Source: Pelagicoccus sp. SDUM812002
GTDB taxonomy: Bacteria > Verrucomicrobiota > Verrucomicrobiia > Opitutales > Opitutaceae
Length of the DNA: 64,000 nt
Reading direction: 5' to 3'
NCBI RefSeq assembly: GCF_031127835.1
Contig: NZ_JARXHX010000007.1
Span: forward strand, 206,432 to 270,431
The notes under the pieces: generated by a model
Database searches by the model: none
What the model saw: only the letters and a program-made list of their open reading frames with translations
What the model was told of the DNA's origin: nothing
Made by a program: the position numbers and the translations under genes
Part shown: in pieces, positions 42,646-52,590 of the stretch
How the letters are laid out: the number at the start of each line of letters is the position of its first letter
Numbering within the stretch: position 1 is the first letter of the stretch

Positions 42646-43914
42646 CTAGCGAAAAACCATCAGACGCTGGGTCAGCGGGTTGGCGAAATCGTGTTCCTTG
42701 ATCTTTGAAATGATGCCGCCCGTGAGGCGTTTGTCCTCTGGGATTAGCAAGAGCCCCGAAGGGCTGTAAATTCCTTTTGCCAACACCATGCCTGGCTCCA
42801 GTTCCGCCAGAGTGATCTCGCGTACCTTCTTAGGTAGGTTGGTGAGGTTCGAGCTCTTCATGAAAAGACGCACCGCCTCGGGATGATAGGCTCGGCCGGA
42901 TTCGCGGATGATGAACTCGAGGGCTTGGTCTCTTGGCAGGTTGCACTCCACGAAGCCAATAGCCACCGCGAGGTGGCGGGCAGGGACGGGGATACTCTCG
43001 CGGCTGAGCTGGTCGGGGTAGCCGAGCCCGTCGAAACGTTCGCGGTGGTAGCGGATGGCTAGGCCTACTTCGTTTAGGTTCTCGACGAAGGAAGCGAGGG
43101 TCTGCCCGTAGACCGGATAGTGGCGCATGAGTGTCTCTTCTGTCTCGTCGAGGCTTTGAGCATCGTTGAGGCTTTTGGAGACAAGATCGCGGGGTAAGCC
43201 GATGCGGCCGAGATTGTAGAGCCAGGATGCCACTTTGAGAACTTCAGCCTCGCGTGGTTCGAGTAGCTCGGACTTGGCTATTTCGGAGCAAATGGAGACG
43301 ACCGACTTGGTTTGCTGGCCTAGGATTGGATGGAAGGCTTCGATGAGGCGGAAGCAGATTTCCAGGGAGTGCTTGAAGTTTCTCTCCAAGGCTTGGTTGG
43401 CCTCGTCGAGCATGATGGTTTGCTCCTGCAGTTGGCGGACCTTATCCTCCAGCGTCGTATTGCTAGCTACGAGCTTCTCGTTGAGGTCGAGGGTGTCAGC
43501 TTGCAGTTTCTCGTTGGTCTCAACGAGCGCGTAGCGTTGGACTGCGTTTTCGACGGTAGCGAGTAGCTCCTCTCGGATCCATGGCTTGGCTAGGAACCGG
43601 AAGATTTCGCCCTTGTTTACTGCCTCGACGACGGTGTTGAGCGTGAGCACTCCGGTTATGAGTATGCGAGACGCGTTGGGTTGCTTTTGTTTGCAGAGGT
43701 CGAGGAATTCTAGCCCCGTCATTTCCGGCATGCGATGGTCGGAAATGATGGTGGAGAAGCGGTTGGCTTCGACCGCCTTGATTGCCTCGTTTGGGCTGGT
43801 GAAGGCGGTTACTAGATAGCCCTCTCGTTCGAGGGTTTCCTTCATGGCGAGGAGGACTATGTCGTCGTCGTCTAATACGAGGATGTTGCTGGATCTCGGC
43901 TCGGAGAATCTCAT
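42646..43914 (-). CDS. Response regulator with degenerate HD-GYP domain
   Basis: A 422-residue protein. The receiver has Asp59 in IISDHRMPEMTG, with a coiled coil after it near 140-180. The C-terminal part follows the HD-GYP fold, but the metal site is damaged: where LHDIGKIG is expected it reads LYNLGRIGLP, and the HH before the GYP block is YH (RYHRERFDGLGYP). GYP itself is kept. Cyclic-di-GMP hydrolysis is therefore unlikely, and binding or protein interaction is more probable. It lies 52 bp after the kinase gene and is the natural partner of that kinase. Confidence 0.9.
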   Translation of the reverse strand: MRFSEPRSSNILVLDDDDIVLLAMKETLEREGYLVTAFTSPNEAIKAVEANRFSTIISDHRMPEMTGLEFLDLCKQKQPNASRILITGVLTLNTVVEAVNKGEIFRFLAKPWIREELLATVENAVQRYALVETNEKLQADTLDLNEKLVASNTTLEDKVRQLQEQTIMLDEANQALERNFKHSLEICFRLIEAFHPILGQQTKSVVSICSEIAKSELLEPREAEVLKVASWLYNLGRIGLPRDLVSKSLNDAQSLDETEETLMRHYPVYGQTLASFVENLNEVGLAIRYHRERFDGLGYPDQLSRESIPVPARHLAVAIGFVECNLPRDQALEFIIRESGRAYHPEAVRLFMKSSNLTNLPKKVREITLAELEPGMVLAKGIYSPSGLLLIPEDKRLTGGIISKIKEHDFANPLTQRLMVFR

Positions 43915-43966
43915 GGGTGCGTTCGGGAAGGTCGGTGGGCCATGCTTTGCCAGCTGAGAGGGGGAC

Positions 43967-45559
43967 TCAGTTGAAGTAGCTGGCCATCTTGTTGAGCAAG
44001 GCGGAAGGTTTTGATGAGCCGGAGGCTACCATTCCGCAAATTCTTTTTGCAGAAACCGATAGGGCGTCGACGCTTTCTCCCAGAGCGACCAGGGCAACCT
44101 TCTCGCAGTTGCGGGCGTGACCCAACTCGGAAATGAGAGGCTCGGCTTTTTCGTCTAGGGCACTCTTGAATACGATCACACCGTCGAGTTGTTCGCCATC
44201 TTGCAAAAGATCTAGTAGAAGCTGCCCGGGCTCAAGGTGGATCCGAGTATCCCAGCCCGCCTTGTGCATGGCGATAAGTAGCGGATGCCGAGTGATGTCC
44301 TCCCACGTGTAGACGAGCACTTTCGGGGGACTTTTGGGTAAGCTTGGCTGCGTAGTGGCCGGAGCTTGTCGCGTTGCGGCGGCGGGGACAGTGGCGATAT
44401 TTTCGGTTTCGGGAGGCGTCAGTTTTTCTTCTCGCTCGAGAAGCGGGAGGACGATGCGAATGTTCGCCCCTTTGTCCGGATTGTTGCCCAGCTTGAGGCT
44501 GCCTCCAAGTTCGGTGGCGAAATTGTATGCGATGCTCAAGCCAAGTCCTGGGTGATTGTCACTGCCTTTGGTCGTGTAGAACGCGGTAGTCGCGTTCTCG
44601 AGGTCCTCTGATTTGAATCCAGGTCCGTTGTCGGAAAACTCGATAACTCCGCAGGCACGACCGTCCGAGGTAGTTTGGGAAACGTGGATCTGTATCGCAG
44701 CGTCTTCCCCGCAAGCGTCGGCTGCGTTGCTGGTCAGGTGCAGGATGATTTGGCGGAAGCGATTGGCATCGATTTGGATGGGATGTTCCCCACTTTCGAC
44801 TTTGATCGCGATAACGGTGCCTTTCGGGAGAAGTGCCTCCATGTACTCTTTTTGTTCCTCCACTAAAGATCCTAGGTCGAAATAGCTTTTTTGACCGGCC
44901 TCCAGAGTGGTGAGGTGGCGGATCCTTTTGGTCAGGTCTTGAGCCCGCACCGAGCAGTCGCGAATGTGGCCCATGGCCTCCGCGGTGGACTTCGGGTCGG
45001 AGCCCGGTTCGGCATAGAGCTCGCTGAGCGAATAGATGCCGGCGATAGTGTTGTTGAAATCGTGCAGGTAACGCCGGGTCATGCTGGTGGCGATTTCCTT
45101 CCAGGACCGGCGGGCTAAGGCGTCGAAGGCGACGCTGCGGAAGGAGTCGTCGACGAGGCGGCCAGCAACACCGACCGCTTGGCCAGACTCGTTGCGTATG
45201 AGGGTACGGTAGTCGACCACTGGGAGGGTTCCACCGCGGCGATTTAGGCGGATGCGATAGCGAGCCTCGGTCTCGAACTGGTCAAGGGATACGGCCTGCC
45301 GGTACGCTTCGCGATGATCTTCCACCACGATTTCGTCCCAGGTCGTCGCCGCATCCAGCAGTTTGTAGAAGGCGGGCGGAAAGGCGGTTTCGCTCTGAGA
45401 GAAGTAGTGTGGCTCTCTATCCGGCAACTTGAGAAGGTAAAGGACTCCGGGTCCAAGAGCGGCGACGTTAGTCTCGCCGCCTACAGTACCCGCGAGGTCG
45501 CGGATGGAGGTGGAAAGGTCGTTGGCAGACACGGGTGAGCTGATGGTTAGGGGATTCAC
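43967..45559 (-). CDS. Soluble histidine kinase with receiver-like tail
   Basis: A 530-residue cytoplasmic kinase starting at a GTG. A PAS-like region (about 35-145) precedes the H-box YLHDFNNTIAGIYSL with His166. The ATPase part has LHLTSNAADACGED, EFSDNGPGFKSED and GLGLSIAYNFATELGG. The last 120 residues look like a receiver without a phospho-accepting Asp (LDGVIVFKSALDE), so probably a pseudo-receiver. It lies between cheR and the degenerate HD-GYP regulator and is expected to signal to it. Confidence 0.92.
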   Translation of the reverse strand: MNPLTISSPVSANDLSTSIRDLAGTVGGETNVAALGPGVLYLLKLPDREPHYFSQSETAFPPAFYKLLDAATTWDEIVVEDHREAYRQAVSLDQFETEARYRIRLNRRGGTLPVVDYRTLIRNESGQAVGVAGRLVDDSFRSVAFDALARRSWKEIATSMTRRYLHDFNNTIAGIYSLSELYAEPGSDPKSTAEAMGHIRDCSVRAQDLTKRIRHLTTLEAGQKSYFDLGSLVEEQKEYMEALLPKGTVIAIKVESGEHPIQIDANRFRQIILHLTSNAADACGEDAAIQIHVSQTTSDGRACGVIEFSDNGPGFKSEDLENATTAFYTTKGSDNHPGLGLSIAYNFATELGGSLKLGNNPDKGANIRIVLPLLEREEKLTPPETENIATVPAAATRQAPATTQPSLPKSPPKVLVYTWEDITRHPLLIAMHKAGWDTRIHLEPGQLLLDLLQDGEQLDGVIVFKSALDEKAEPLISELGHARNCEKVALVALGESVDALSVSAKRICGMVASGSSKPSALLNKMASYFN

Positions 45560-45723
45560 AGTCGAGCGTTGTCTAGACGCTTGAGCCTGAATCCGTCACT
45601 GGCAACTCGGCTTTGGGCGAATCAATAGCAATTAGCGGTTTTTTTACGCGATCATTCTGCCTAGGCGCATCGTGAATTAGTTCGTTTGCGTTCGAAAGGA
45701 ACGCCGTGGGGACCGCTACCTGA

Positions 45724-46650
45724 CTATGCTGGCAGCTGATAAATGGCGGGCTTGATGGATGTATACGGGTGTCTGATGCCAGCTAGGCTCTCAGCGTGCC
45801 CGATAAGCAAATAACCACCGGGTACGAGGTGTCGGGCAAGGCGTCCAACCAGTTCTTGCTGCGTTTCGCGGTCGAAATAGATCATCACGTTACGGCAGAA
45901 AATGACTTGGAACTTTTGGTTCCAGGGGAACTGCGGCGCGAAGAGATTGAGCCGTTGAAAATTGAGTTTACGCGAGATTTCTGGCCGCACGCGGAAGTAG
46001 CCGTCCATCTGCTTTTCGCCTTTTTGGAAGTAGCGTTTCAGCCACTCGTCTTTGACATTTTTGAGGCGGTCGCGGTCGTAGATGCCCTTGGAGGCGAAGT
46101 CGAGAACGCGATTGGAGATGTCGCTGCATTGGATCGACCAGTCGTGGCCTTGGCTCTTCCCGAGAAATTCCTCCAGGGCGATTGCGAGCGAGTAGGGTTC
46201 CTCTCCAGTGGAACACGCGCAGCTCCAGATCTTGAGTTCCTTGCCTGCTCCGAGCTGGCCGTTAACGAAGCTCGGAAGGATATGGCTGTTCAGATAGTTG
46301 AAGTGGTTGATCTCGCGGAAAAAGAAGGTGTGGTTCGTCGAGATCGCGTCGATCAAGTGGTAGAGCTCCCCGCTGTTGGGCTTCGACTGCAGCATCTGGC
46401 AGTAGTCGGTATAGCTTCCCATATCGTTGGCACGAAGACGCTTGCCAAGGCGTGCACTCACTAGTTCGCGTTTGCTGTCCCCGAGATTGATGCGTGTCTC
46501 CTTGTAGATGAGGTCGCGAATGAAGGAGTAGTCCTGGTCGGTTATTTTTCCCTTCGGGGTCATTCCAAATGGTAGTTTCTGGATTGTGGTTGGTGCTGCA
46601 GCGGTCGCGATTGACTTGTGAGTGATAATCTTGGGAAGGCGTAAGCTCAT
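45724..46650 (-). CDS. cheR: Chemoreceptor methyltransferase CheR
   Basis: CheR methylates glutamates of chemoreceptors with SAM. The N-terminal helical domain (DYSFIRDLIYKETRINLGDS, ISTNHTFFFRE) is followed by the SAM-binding domain (WSCACSTGEEPYSLAIALEE, VIFCRNVMIYFDRE, GYLLIGHAESL). A length of 308 residues is usual. It heads the minus-strand chemotaxis block, and its promoter faces that of metH. No cheB demethylase gene was found in the window, so the reverse reaction must be encoded elsewhere. Confidence 0.95.
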   Translation of the reverse strand: MSLRLPKIITHKSIATAAAPTTIQKLPFGMTPKGKITDQDYSFIRDLIYKETRINLGDSKRELVSARLGKRLRANDMGSYTDYCQMLQSKPNSGELYHLIDAISTNHTFFFREINHFNYLNSHILPSFVNGQLGAGKELKIWSCACSTGEEPYSLAIALEEFLGKSQGHDWSIQCSDISNRVLDFASKGIYDRDRLKNVKDEWLKRYFQKGEKQMDGYFRVRPEISRKLNFQRLNLFAPQFPWNQKFQVIFCRNVMIYFDRETQQELVGRLARHLVPGGYLLIGHAESLAGIRHPYTSIKPAIYQLPA

Positions 46651-46687
46651 GCGTAGCGGTGAGTAGGCGTGCTTAGTTGAGTAGTCT

Positions 46688-46757
46688 TAGATCGCGCGTT
46701 TTGGGAAAAACTTGAGCCCCAGCGCCTAAAACTATCGGTAATAACTTGCGCGATCTA
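46688..46757. promoter_or_regulatory. Long-range inverted repeat between cheR and metH
   Basis: TAGATCGCGC at 46688-46697 is perfectly repeated in inverted form as GCGCGATCTA at 46748-46757. The 50-nt interval contains a further GTTTT/AAAAC pair. This could be a structured metH leader or an operator. It does not match the conserved cores I know for SAM, SAH or cobalamin riboswitches. Confidence 0.4.
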
Positions 46758-46866
46758 GGTGGCCTCAGGACTCGATCGAAGAAGATCCCAGGCCAGCTCA
46801 GTCGGAGCTTGAGCAAAACGCAGCTACACCCATGGTTTGCTCGTTCCAAAAAATCACAGTTTTACG

Positions 46867-49800
46867 ATGCCCACTTTAGATCAGCATTCTCTTCCGCTTT
46901 CCAAAACCTACGAACGCCTCCGCCACTTGCTGGGCGAGCGTATCCTTTTCTTGGATGGGGCCATGGGGACAATGATCCAGCGCCATAAGCTTGAAGAAGC
47001 TGACTTTCGTAAGGGACATTTCGAAGACCATGCCAGTGACCTCAAGGGCAACAACGAGCTGCTGACATTGACCCGGCCGGATGTTATCAAGGGAATCCAT
47101 AAAGCCTTTCTGGAGGCGGGATCTGATATCATCGAGACGAACACTTTTTCCGCTACGGTGATCGGCCAAGCGGATTACAGCCTGCAGCACGCTGTCGACG
47201 ACCTTAACACTGCCTCTGTTCGCATCGCCAAAGAGTCGATAGAGGAGTTCGTGGCTGAAAATCCTGGACGCGAGTGTTTCGTCGCGGGAGCGATCGGCCC
47301 GACCAACCGTACTGCTTCGCTTTCGCCTGATGTGAATCGTCCGGAGTATCGCGCCGTTACCTTCGACGACCTCCGCCTTGCTTACCTGCAGCAGATCCGT
47401 GCCCTCGGCGCAGCTGGCGCGGATATCTTTCTTCCAGAAACCACGTTCGATACCCTGAACCTCAAGGCCTGCATTTTCGCCCTCGAGGAGTACTTCGACG
47501 AGCGTGGCGAACGGATGCCAGTGATGCTCAGCGTCACGATAACGGACGCATCGGGCCGCACGCTTTCGGGCCAAACGATCGAAGCGTTTTGGAATTCTGT
47601 GGCCCACGCTCGACCGCTCAGCGTCGGCATCAACTGCGCATTGGGTGCCCAAGACATGCGCCCCTATATAGAGACGCTCGCGAAAAGCGCTGATTGCTTC
47701 ATCTCCTGTTATCCGAACGCTGGCCTGCCCAACCCGTTAAGCGAGACGGGCTACGACGAGCTTCCTGCGGACACGGCCAGATTCTTGGAAGACTTTGCCC
47801 AGAACAAATTCGTCAACTTGATCGGCGGTTGCTGCGGTACGACGCCCGAGCATATCAAGGCCATCGCCGACAAAGCTCGCTCTTATCCGCCGCGTCCTAT
47901 CCCCGAAATCGAGAAAGCCTTGCGCCTATCCGGCTTGGAGCCCTTCGAGGTAAAAGGCGAGAAGGCACCGTTCGTAATGGTGGGCGAGCGCACCAACGTG
48001 ACCGGCTCGCCGCGTTTCAAGAAGCTCATCAAGGAGGAGAAGTTCGACGACGCCCTTGCAGTCGCCCGCCAGCAAGTCGAGAACGGGGCTAATATCATCG
48101 ATATCAACTTCGACGAAGGCATGCTCGATGGCGAAGCCTGCATGACGAAGTTCCTCAACCTCGTGGCCAGCGAGCCGGATATTTCGCGCGTGCCCATCAT
48201 GATCGACTCCTCTAAGTGGTCGGTTATCGAAGCCGGACTCAAGTGCGTGCAAGGCAAGTGCGTCGTCAATTCGATCAGCCTCAAGGAAGGCGAGGAAAAG
48301 TTCCTCGAGTCCGCGTCCTTGGTTCGTCGATACGGAGCCGCCGTGATCGTGATGGCCTTCGACGAAGAAGGGCAAGCGGCGACTCGTGAAGACAAGGTTC
48401 GAATCTGCAAGCGTGCCTACGATCTATTGGTCGAGAAGCTCAATTTCCCTCCTGAAGATATCATCTTCGACCCGAACATCCTCACGGTCGGCACCGGCAT
48501 GGAAGAGCATGCCAACTACGCGGTCGACTTCATTGAAGCGACGCGAGAGATCAAGCAAGTCTGCCCCTATGCTCGCGTGAGCGGAGGCGTATCCAATATT
48601 TCATTCTCCTTCCGCGGCAACAATCCCGTGCGAGAGGCGATTCACGCCGCTTTCTTGTACCACGCTATCCAAGCGGGTCTCGACATGGGAATCGTCAACG
48701 CGGGTATGCTCGCGGTTTACGACGAGGTCGAGCCGCCTCTGCTCGAAGCGGTGGAAGATGTACTGCTAAATCGCAACGCGGAGGCGACGGAACGACTCAT
48801 CGACATGGCCGAAGCCGTCAAAGCAAATGCCTCGGGCAAGAAGGTCGAGGAAAAGGTCGACGAATGGCGTTCTTACTCGGTTGAAGAGAGACTCTCCCAT
48901 TCTCTCGTGAAGGGAATCTCCACTTTTGTCGACGAAGACGTGGAGGAAGCGCGCCAGCAGCTGCCGCGTCCCTTGGACGTGATCGAGGGACCGCTGATGG
49001 ATGGGATGAAAATCGTGGGCAAGCTTTTCGGCGAAGGGAAGATGTTCCTTCCGCAGGTGGTGAAATCGGCCCGCGTGATGAAGAAGGCGGTCGCTTACCT
49101 GTTTCCGTTCATGGAAGCGGCGAAAGCGGACAACGCCAGTTCTTCGCGTGGCAAAATGTTGATTGCTACGGTCAAGGGCGACGTACATGATATCGGCAAG
49201 AATATCGTTGGAGTCGTACTCGGCTGTAATAACTACGAGGTCGAAGATCTCGGCGTGATGGTTCCTTGCGATAAGATTTTGGATACAGCCCTAGAAATTG
49301 GGGCGGATATAATCGGTCTGAGCGGTTTGATAACCCCTTCGCTCGACGAGATGATCCATGTGGCCAAGGAAATGGAGCGGCGCGGTTTCACCGTGCCGCT
49401 CCTGATCGGCGGAGCCACAACGAGCAAGGCCCACACGGCCATCAAGATTGCTCAGCACTACAGTGGTCCGGTCGTTCATGTTGCAGACGCTTCTCTTGTC
49501 GTCGGCGTTTGCAATGACCTGCTCAATTCGGAAAAGAAGGCTGCGTTTATCCAGGAATTAGATACAGCCCAAACCGGCCTGCGCGAGCGTCATGCAGCAG
49601 GCAACCAGAACCGGGCCAAGGTGCTTTCGCTGGCCGAAGCCCGCTCCAAAGCTTTCGCGACGGATTGGTCAAAAGCGGAGCTCGCCAAGCCCGATTGTTA
49701 CGGCTTGAAGGTTTGGGAAGACGTGGATCTGGCAATGGTTGCGGAATACATCGATTGGTCTCCCTTCTTTTGGACCTGGGAGCTCAAAGGCGTTTTCCCG

Positions 49801-50595
49801 AAAATCCTCGAGAGCGAGAAGTACGGCAAGCAAGCGACGGAGCTTTACGAAGATGCCCAGAAACTGCTCAAGCAGATCATCGAAGAGAAGGCCTTTCGCC
49901 TTCGCGGAGTGACCGCCCTCTGGCCGGCCAACGCGGATGGCGACGACATTGTGCTTTGGAAAGACGAGTCGGCTGGCGAAGAACTCAGCCGTTTCCACTT
50001 CTTGCGTCAGCAAAAAGAGAAGGTAGGCGACGACACGTACTACAGCTTGTCAGATTTTATCGCTCCCAAAGCGAGCGGCCGCGTCGACACGATTGGCGGT
50101 TTCGCGGTGACTGCAGGCGAAGAAGTCGAAACGTTTGCGCACACGTTCAAAGACGCGGGCGACGACTATACTGCGATCCTAGCCCAGTCGCTGGGAGATC
50201 GATTTGCGGAAGCCCTCGCGGAGTACATTCACCGGCAAACCCGCGAGCAGTGGGGCTTCGGCAAGGACGAGGATCTCACCGTCGAGCAACTGATCAAGGA
50301 AGAGTACCAAGGCGTGCGCCCGGCGGCGGGCTATCCGGCTTGTCCCGACCATACGGAAAAGGAAACGCTCTGGGCCTTGCTTTCCGCAGAGGAAAACACC
50401 GGAGTTTCCCTAACCGAGAGCTTCGCCATGAACCCGGGCAGTTCCGTTTCCGGCCTCTACTTCGGCAGCGCGGATGCGCGCTACTTCAACGTCGGCAAGG
50501 TCGAGCGCGACCAGATCGAGGACTACGCCAAACGCAAGGGTATCACTCTCGAAGTCGCCGAAAAGTGGCTCGCTCCCAACCTCGCGTATAGCTGA
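46867..50595 (+). CDS. metH: Cobalamin-dependent methionine synthase MetH
   Basis: It moves the methyl group of methyltetrahydrofolate to homocysteine via cobalamin. All four modules are present in its 1,242 residues. The homocysteine domain has [11 protein letters not shown] and the zinc-site [10 protein letters not shown]. The pterin domain has [16 protein letters not shown]. The B12-binding domain has [13 protein letters not shown] with its cobalt-ligating His, then [11 protein letters not shown]. The activation domain has [13 protein letters not shown] and [14 protein letters not shown] chose the ATG at 46867 over a TTG at 46837. Third codon positions are richer in C and G than in neighbouring genes, typical of high expression. 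It links the folate pathway to methionine. Confidence 0.98.
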   Translation: MPTLDQHSLPLSKTYERLRHLLGERILFLDGAMGTMIQRHKLEEADFRKGHFEDHASDLKGNNELLTLTRPDVIKGIHKAFLEAGSDIIETNTFSATVIGQADYSLQHAVDDLNTASVRIAKESIEEFVAENPGRECFVAGAIGPTNRTASLSPDVNRPEYRAVTFDDLRLAYLQQIRALGAAGADIFLPETTFDTLNLKACIFALEEYFDERGERMPVMLSVTITDASGRTLSGQTIEAFWNSVAHARPLSVGINCALGAQDMRPYIETLAKSADCFISCYPNAGLPNPLSETGYDELPADTARFLEDFAQNKFVNLIGGCCGTTPEHIKAIADKARSYPPRPIPEIEKALRLSGLEPFEVKGEKAPFVMVGERTNVTGSPRFKKLIKEEKFDDALAVARQQVENGANIIDINFDEGMLDGEACMTKFLNLVASEPDISRVPIMIDSSKWSVIEAGLKCVQGKCVVNSISLKEGEEKFLESASLVRRYGAAVIVMAFDEEGQAATREDKVRICKRAYDLLVEKLNFPPEDIIFDPNILTVGTGMEEHANYAVDFIEATREIKQVCPYARVSGGVSNISFSFRGNNPVREAIHAAFLYHAIQAGLDMGIVNAGMLAVYDEVEPPLLEAVEDVLLNRNAEATERLIDMAEAVKANASGKKVEEKVDEWRSYSVEERLSHSLVKGISTFVDEDVEEARQQLPRPLDVIEGPLMDGMKIVGKLFGEGKMFLPQVVKSARVMKKAVAYLFPFMEAAKADNASSSRGKMLIATVKGDVHDIGKNIVGVVLGCNNYEVEDLGVMVPCDKILDTALEIGADIIGLSGLITPSLDEMIHVAKEMERRGFTVPLLIGGATTSKAHTAIKIAQHYSGPVVHVADASLVVGVCNDLLNSEKKAAFIQELDTAQTGLRERHAAGNQNRAKVLSLAEARSKAFATDWSKAELAKPDCYGLKVWEDVDLAMVAEYIDWSPFFWTWELKGVFPKILESEKYGKQATELYEDAQKLLKQIIEEKAFRLRGVTALWPANADGDDIVLWKDESAGEELSRFHFLRQQKEKVGDDTYYSLSDFIAPKASGRVDTIGGFAVTAGEEVETFAHTFKDAGDDYTAILAQSLGDRFAEALAEYIHRQTREQWGFGKDEDLTVEQLIKEEYQGVRPAAGYPACPDHTEKETLWALLSAEENTGVSLTESFAMNPGSSVSGLYFGSADARYFNVGKVERDQIEDYAKRKGITLEVAEKWLAPNLAYS

Positions 50596-50817
50596 TTCGG
50601 ATACAGGAATACTCGCTACTTAGTGGAAACATTTGAGAGGCGGTTGCTCGGATTTGAGCGGCAGCCTTTTAGGGTATTTGCTCAAAGAAGACTTAGATTG
50701 AGCCATATTTTGTGTGCGTTCGCTATTGGCGCAAGCGATGCTGTTCGTAGGTCCGTCCCTGGCAACAGGGATTGAGGGAGTGACGCTACTGTCTTTATGG
50801 GCAGAAGCAGACAAATC

Positions 50818-50850
50818 CGGGGCCGGCGTTAGGGGTTATCGTCGGCCCCG
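50818..50850. terminator. Strong GC-rich hairpin between metH and lysR (possible terminator)
   Basis: CGGGGCCGGCG pairs with CGTCGGCCCCG, 11 bp with one wobble, around an 11-base loop. It lies about 40 bp past the lysR stop and 220 bp past the metH stop, between the two convergent genes. No T tract follows on either strand, so its role as a terminator is likely but not classical. Confidence 0.5.
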
Positions 50851-50891
50851 AACTCCTTCCGGTTTTCTCGAGTGGAGTGACGTTTAGCGAA

Positions 50892-51785
50892 TTAGTCGCC
50901 GAGCAAGTCTTGCCCGGTGAGGATATCGATGAACTTTTTCATCGCGGGCGTGAGCACGCGGCCCTTGCGATGCAGGATGCCGAGCGGCCGGTCAAAGGCT
51001 GGGCCCTCGATGGGAATGGCGCAAAGCGTGCCTTGCTTGATTTCCTGAAGGACGGTGGCCTTGGGCACGATCGCGATGCCTGCGTCGATCTCGACGGCGC
51101 GCTTCACGGTCTCGATGTTGTCGAACTCCATGACCGGATCGATCTCGATCTTCTGGTCCTTGAAGATCTGGTCGACGGCCTTGCGGGTAGGGATGTCGGG
51201 GTCGAAGCTGATGAACTTGTGCTTGGCCAGGGTCTCGAGTTGCAGGCTCGTTTCTTTAGCGAGGGGATTGTTCGGATGGCAAATCGTGATGAGCCGGTCC
51301 TTGCGGAAGTCGGTTATCTCGATCTGGCGATTCTTCTGCGGGAATGCGACGAGGCCGAAGTCGACTGAATTGTGCAGGATGTCTTCGTAGACGAGATTGG
51401 AACGGCGGTACTCGACACGCACGTTCACGTTTGGAAACTCGGTGAGGAAACTCTTAATGTAAGGTGGCAGCTCGTGGAGGCCGATACTGTAGATGGTGGA
51501 AATGCGAATGGTGCCGGATATGACTTTTCGCATTTCCATCAGCTCGCTGAGCAGCTTTTCGTAGCCGTGGAGAATTTCTTTGGCGGATTGGTAGACGCGT
51601 TCGCCTTCGCGGGTAAGCTGGAATTGCTTTTGGCTTCGGTCGATGAGTAGGGCTGCGAAATGCTTCTCCATCGATCTCGCCTGCTGGCTCACGGCCGACT
51701 GTGTCACACCATTGAGGCGGGCAGCCTTGGAAAAGCTTTTGGTTTCGACTAAGTCGGCGAAGATCTTGAAGTTGTCTATTTGCAT
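50892..51785 (-). CDS. LysR-family transcriptional regulator
   Basis: A 297-residue LysR activator or repressor. The winged helix-turn-helix is in the first 60 residues (KIFADLVETKSFSKAARLNGVT, SAVSQQARSMEKHF). The effector-binding periplasmic-protein-like domain follows (ISGTIRISTIYSIGL, VDFGLVAFPQKNRQIEI). CysB/CysL-type members are similar in length. It is divergent from the YggS-type gene, with 72 bp between, and may regulate it. Convergent metH makes a methionine or sulphur link possible, but no target is proven. Confidence 0.93.
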   Translation of the reverse strand: MQIDNFKIFADLVETKSFSKAARLNGVTQSAVSQQARSMEKHFAALLIDRSQKQFQLTREGERVYQSAKEILHGYEKLLSELMEMRKVISGTIRISTIYSIGLHELPPYIKSFLTEFPNVNVRVEYRRSNLVYEDILHNSVDFGLVAFPQKNRQIEITDFRKDRLITICHPNNPLAKETSLQLETLAKHKFISFDPDIPTRKAVDQIFKDQKIEIDPVMEFDNIETVKRAVEIDAGIAIVPKATVLQEIKQGTLCAIPIEGPAFDRPLGILHRKGRVLTPAMKKFIDILTGQDLLGD

Positions 51786-51857
51786 TTTGGGAGAGGTTTT
51801 TTCTACTAGGTTTATAATCTAGGCTTATTAAGGCAATACTAAACAGTAGGATTTTTA

Positions 51858-52562
51858 ATGCTTATATCGTTCGAGGACTTTCAGGCTAATTTGGCCCAAG
51901 TGATGGGGCAGATCGCTGCCGCGTGTCGTAAAGTGGGGAGGAAACCCGAGTCCGTGACGCTACTGCCGGTGACGAAAAACCATCCGGTGGATGTGGCTCG
52001 CTATGCTTGGGAGGCAGGATTGAGATCGGTGGGTGAAAACCGAGTGCAAGAGGCGCTGGGCAAGATGGGTGATGTGGATGTCCAGCTTCGTTGGGAGCTC
52101 ATTGGTCCTTTGCAGAGCAACAAGTCGAAGAAAGTGGCGGAGAGTTTCGCGCGGGTTCAGACGGTAGATCGTGTGAAGATTGCGAAGGCCCTTGATCGTT
52201 ATGCTGGCGAGGCTGGAAGGACCCTTTCGGTACTCTTGCAGGTTAACGCCGGCCGCGATCCTGCCAAGTCGGGCGTGGAGCTGGAAGAGGCGCCGGCCTT
52301 GCTCGAAGCGGCGCTGGCTTGCCCGAACCTGAAGGTGGATGGACTGATGACGATTGCCCCCGTGTCGGACGACCCGGAAGTGGCTCTGAGGACTTTCGCG
52401 AGCCTGCGGGAGTGTCGAGATGCTCTAGGCGAACGGTTCGGCGTCGACCTCCCAGAGCTTTCGATGGGGATGAGCGGCGACATGGAGGAAGCGATCGCGG
52501 AAGGCAGCACCATGGTTCGGGTGGGAACTGCTCTATATGGACAGCGAAACTACGCTGGCTAG
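51858..52562 (+). CDS. yggS: YggS-family PLP-binding protein (PLPBP)
   Basis: A PLP homeostasis protein with the alanine-racemase-like barrel fold. The PLP lysine is in LLPVTKNHPVDVARY, followed by RSVGENRVQEAL, ELIGPLQSNKSKKVAE, VDGLMTIAPVSD and ELSMGMSGDMEEAIAEGSTMVRVG, all signature stretches. The length of 234 residues is normal. No enzymatic reaction is known for the family. It is 28 bp ahead of the oxidoreductase gene, so they may be co-transcribed, and divergent from the LysR gene. Confidence 0.95.
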   Translation: MLISFEDFQANLAQVMGQIAAACRKVGRKPESVTLLPVTKNHPVDVARYAWEAGLRSVGENRVQEALGKMGDVDVQLRWELIGPLQSNKSKKVAESFARVQTVDRVKIAKALDRYAGEAGRTLSVLLQVNAGRDPAKSGVELEEAPALLEAALACPNLKVDGLMTIAPVSDDPEVALRTFASLRECRDALGERFGVDLPELSMGMSGDMEEAIAEGSTMVRVGTALYGQRNYAG

Positions 52563-52590
52563 GCGCGGGCAATCTTGAAATTATTTCCTC

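Noticed and set aside
46651..46866. SAM, SAH or cobalamin riboswitch before metH
   Set aside because: The conserved cores I know for these riboswitches were not found; only an unassigned inverted repeat is seen.
46876..47652. 258-codon minus-strand frame opposite metH
   Set aside because: No domain; composition is that of the antisense of MetH.
49665..50591. 308-codon Arg-rich plus-strand frame inside metH
   Set aside because: It lies in another frame of the fully conserved MetH activation region.
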